From a virus: a stretch of DNA of 57,508 nt. Shown here one piece after another: positions 55,880-57,508 of this stretch. Under the pieces are notes generated by a model. It saw only the letters and a program-made list of their open reading frames with translations, had not been told where the DNA came from and did no database searches. Location of the stretch: positions 1 through 57,508 of IMG/VR virus record IMGVR_UViG_3300020034_000016; one strand, given 5' to 3'. Within the stretch, counting starts at the first letter, position 1; every line of letters begins with the position of its first letter. The translations under genes and the position numbers were made by a program.

Positions 55880-57423
55880 TGCCAATAGGAACCTTCCTCT
55901 CCCAACCTTTCACAGACGGCATATACGCGGCCTATCGCCCCGTCATACTACAAGTGAGTGCCACCCGGACTGATGGCGCCACGACTCCCCCTGTTGTCTA
56001 CTGTGACATCTACTTCAACGATGTGTACTATAAGACACTTTCCAAAACACAATATGCAGCGATCAACGGTCCCTATTCGGAATGGCAGTTCGATATCCAG
56101 GATGCAGCGCAGGAATTCCTGAAATACTTTTTAGCCGATAACGGTGATGTGGATGTGGTAGAGGCCTTTCCTTTGGTTGTGAAGGCACAGTGCCGGGTCA
56201 GGAGCAGCGGATATGATGCCAACGGGTTTATCACTTCCGAGAATACGACGCCGGTGCAGGGCACCGGAAGCACTCCTCCGGTCTCGGGTACCGGATACGG
56301 TTCCAATTTCTTTTACATCCTCAATGCGACACTCCAAAATGAGGACAACCAGGACCTGGCTACGCATCTCAATGCTTTCAAGAAAAGAACCTGGTCGGCA
56401 TTGGCGTGGCCACTCACTCATCGTCCGGACCCCTACAAGGTATGCGTAGAAGATAGTGACATATTCCCCATCCTCTATTCCGGCGCGTCGCCATTGAGTT
56501 CTCTCGTCCTTAATTATAAATACCAGGGTCAGGTTGGTTTCAGTCAGGCAGAAGTTGAACTGAACACAGTATGCCAACCGGTGCAGATCGTTGGATCATA
56601 TGCCATGCCTGATGGCGCCAAGGATGTTGCTTATAACTATTTCATTCCGCTGACAGGTACTGCCCCTTTCACCCTGGAAGAGATCGTAAAGCCTGGCTGG
56701 ATGACGATCGCGATCGTGGATGACAAGGTCGTGTTTGGCGGCACGCCGATGGAGGCCGATGTGATGATCGATATCGTGATCTCATTTAAGGTTCGGAACT
56801 GTACGATCAACCTGGTTACCTACAGTGATAACATCATCGTATATGACGACGTCACTTGTGTACCTGTTTCAATATCTGGCGCCCCGGTTCTGCCCAATGC
56901 AACAATTGGCGACGCTTACTCCTTTTCTATACCGCTCAGTGGTAACTCTCCTTTCGCTCTAACGGATGTGGTCAAACCAGCGTGGATGACGATCACTATT
57001 CTCGGAGCAGAGATCTTATTCTACGGAACACCGGAGGAAGGACAAGGTGGTGAAGACATTCCTGTTTCCTTCACCGTCAATAACTGCACGGGCAATACCG
57101 TCGACTATGATCATCCAATTGATGTCCTGGAACCGGAAGGTGGTGGCTTGGTGGAAGTGATAATGACACCAGGCAACTTTCGGCGCGTAATCATTAGCAT
57201 TTCGGAGGTGCTGGCCTGTACCATCACGATTCGGTTCGATTATGATTGGGAGAATTTTATCACCAGCGAATTTGGCACCCGCGTAAATGAAACCAAGATG
57301 ATGATCATGGGATCGCAGCATGCCAATACTATCGTGAGTGGACCGGCCGAGAACATCACCGCTGTTCGGATCACGGCCGTCATTCCCCCGTTCTGCGGTG
57401 GACAAACTTTTCACTTTGATTAA
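55879..57423 (+). CDS. structural protein with two Ig-like (He_PIG-type) domains
   Basis: 514 residues. Residues about 1-225 form an N-terminal virion domain (PFTDGIYAAYRPVILQVSATR, SEWQFDIQDAAQEFLKYF). Two similar domains follow, about 230-325 and 326-420, each with a PVxIxG, DxAYxxxIPLxGxxPFxLxxxVKPxWMTI pattern and a C-terminal VxNCT, as in putative Ig (He_PIG) repeats of surface proteins. The last 90 residues are beta-rich. Probably a tail or baseplate protein that contacts the cell surface. Confidence 0.82.
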   Translation: MPIGTFLSQPFTDGIYAAYRPVILQVSATRTDGATTPPVVYCDIYFNDVYYKTLSKTQYAAINGPYSEWQFDIQDAAQEFLKYFLADNGDVDVVEAFPLVVKAQCRVRSSGYDANGFITSENTTPVQGTGSTPPVSGTGYGSNFFYILNATLQNEDNQDLATHLNAFKKRTWSALAWPLTHRPDPYKVCVEDSDIFPILYSGASPLSSLVLNYKYQGQVGFSQAEVELNTVCQPVQIVGSYAMPDGAKDVAYNYFIPLTGTAPFTLEEIVKPGWMTIAIVDDKVVFGGTPMEADVMIDIVISFKVRNCTINLVTYSDNIIVYDDVTCVPVSISGAPVLPNATIGDAYSFSIPLSGNSPFALTDVVKPAWMTITILGAEILFYGTPEEGQGGEDIPVSFTVNNCTGNTVDYDHPIDVLEPEGGGLVEVIMTPGNFRRVIISISEVLACTITIRFDYDWENFITSEFGTRVNETKMMIMGSQHANTIVSGPAENITAVRITAVIPPFCGGQTFHFD

Positions 57424-57430
57424 TTGAACT

Positions 57431-57508
57431 ATGGCAAAGGCATACTATATACCCAACGGCCCGAAGAATCTCCAGGATCTGTTCCCGGATATCGACTTCA
57501 ATGACTTG
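57431..57508 (+). CDS. partial structural gene, 3' truncated
   Basis: ATG 57431 and an open frame to the window end (26 residues, MAKAYYIPNGPKNLQDLFPD). The continuation is outside the window. Next in the tail operon after the Ig-like protein. Confidence 0.7.
   Translation, partial: MAKAYYIPNGPKNLQDLFPDIDFNDL

Overview
The window is one continuous stretch of a temperate, tailed double-stranded DNA phage of a Bacteroidota (Bacteroidetes) host. The evidence is terminase small and large subunits, a tail assembly chaperone with a frameshift site, an endolysin/holin cassette, an integrase beside a tRNA-derived attachment site, phage recombination and replication genes, and promoters of the Bacteroidota type (TTTG about 20 bp before TAnnTTTG). 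The closest host order cannot be told from sequence alone. Phage genes lie on both sides of the attachment site, and integrase arm-type repeats flank it on both sides. It therefore looks like an intact attP inside a free or circularly permuted phage genome rather than a prophage end. Portal, capsid and tape-measure genes are not here, so the genome extends beyond the window; both window ends cut genes.

Layout. 0-9.3 kb: virion appendage genes, including a 1415-residue fibre with an embedded SGNH esterase and a secreted polysaccharide lyase, then the lysis cassette (small membrane proteins, holin-like, spanin-like, PG-binding/CHAP endolysin) and a terminator. 9.4-14 kb: small regulatory and accessory genes, some on the minus strand, with an SRAP (HMCES/YedK-like) protein. 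14.07-18.2 kb: a tightly overlapping seven-gene glycan cassette (four glycosyltransferase-like proteins, two methyltransferases, one polysaccharide deacetylase). 18.2-21 kb: integrase, attP, two HTH regulators on the minus strand and a divergent early promoter with repeated operator half-sites. 21-26.7 kb: small genes, tRNA-Met, then a recombination module (SbcC/Rad50-like ATPase, RecT, MBL-fold nuclease-like protein).

26.8-46.4 kb: replication and accessory region. It holds a possible SSB-like protein, an SF2 helicase, a complete diversity-generating retroelement (DGR: two target genes, a template repeat, a reverse transcriptase and an accessory gene), a DNA polymerase sliding clamp, and a PRTRC cassette (ParB- and ThiF-related; E1-like, E2-like and a small Gly-terminated protein). 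A DUF4373-type replication protein with a possible internal origin, a T7 gp4-like primase-helicase, a PD-(D/E)XK nuclease and a MazG/DUF550-like protein follow. 46.4-50.1 kb: ParB-methyltransferase fusion and both terminase subunits. 50.1-51.2 kb: terminators, short repeats and a minus-strand secreted protein. 51.2-57.5 kb: tail genes, starting near the frameshifted tail assembly chaperone and running to an Ig-like structural protein.

Three points stand out. (1) The DGR is demonstrable from sequence: in the 68-bp repeat, 21 of 22 differences between the template and its two variable copies fall on template adenines, yet the targets sit among replication genes rather than tail genes. (2) The phage carries a ubiquitin-like E1/E2 PRTRC cassette next to its sliding clamp. 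(3) An identical 20-bp element (GTGAAA-N-GATACATTATGTC) occurs at exactly three promoters, those of the glycan operon, the methylase/terminase operon and the tail operon, and so defines a candidate phage regulon.
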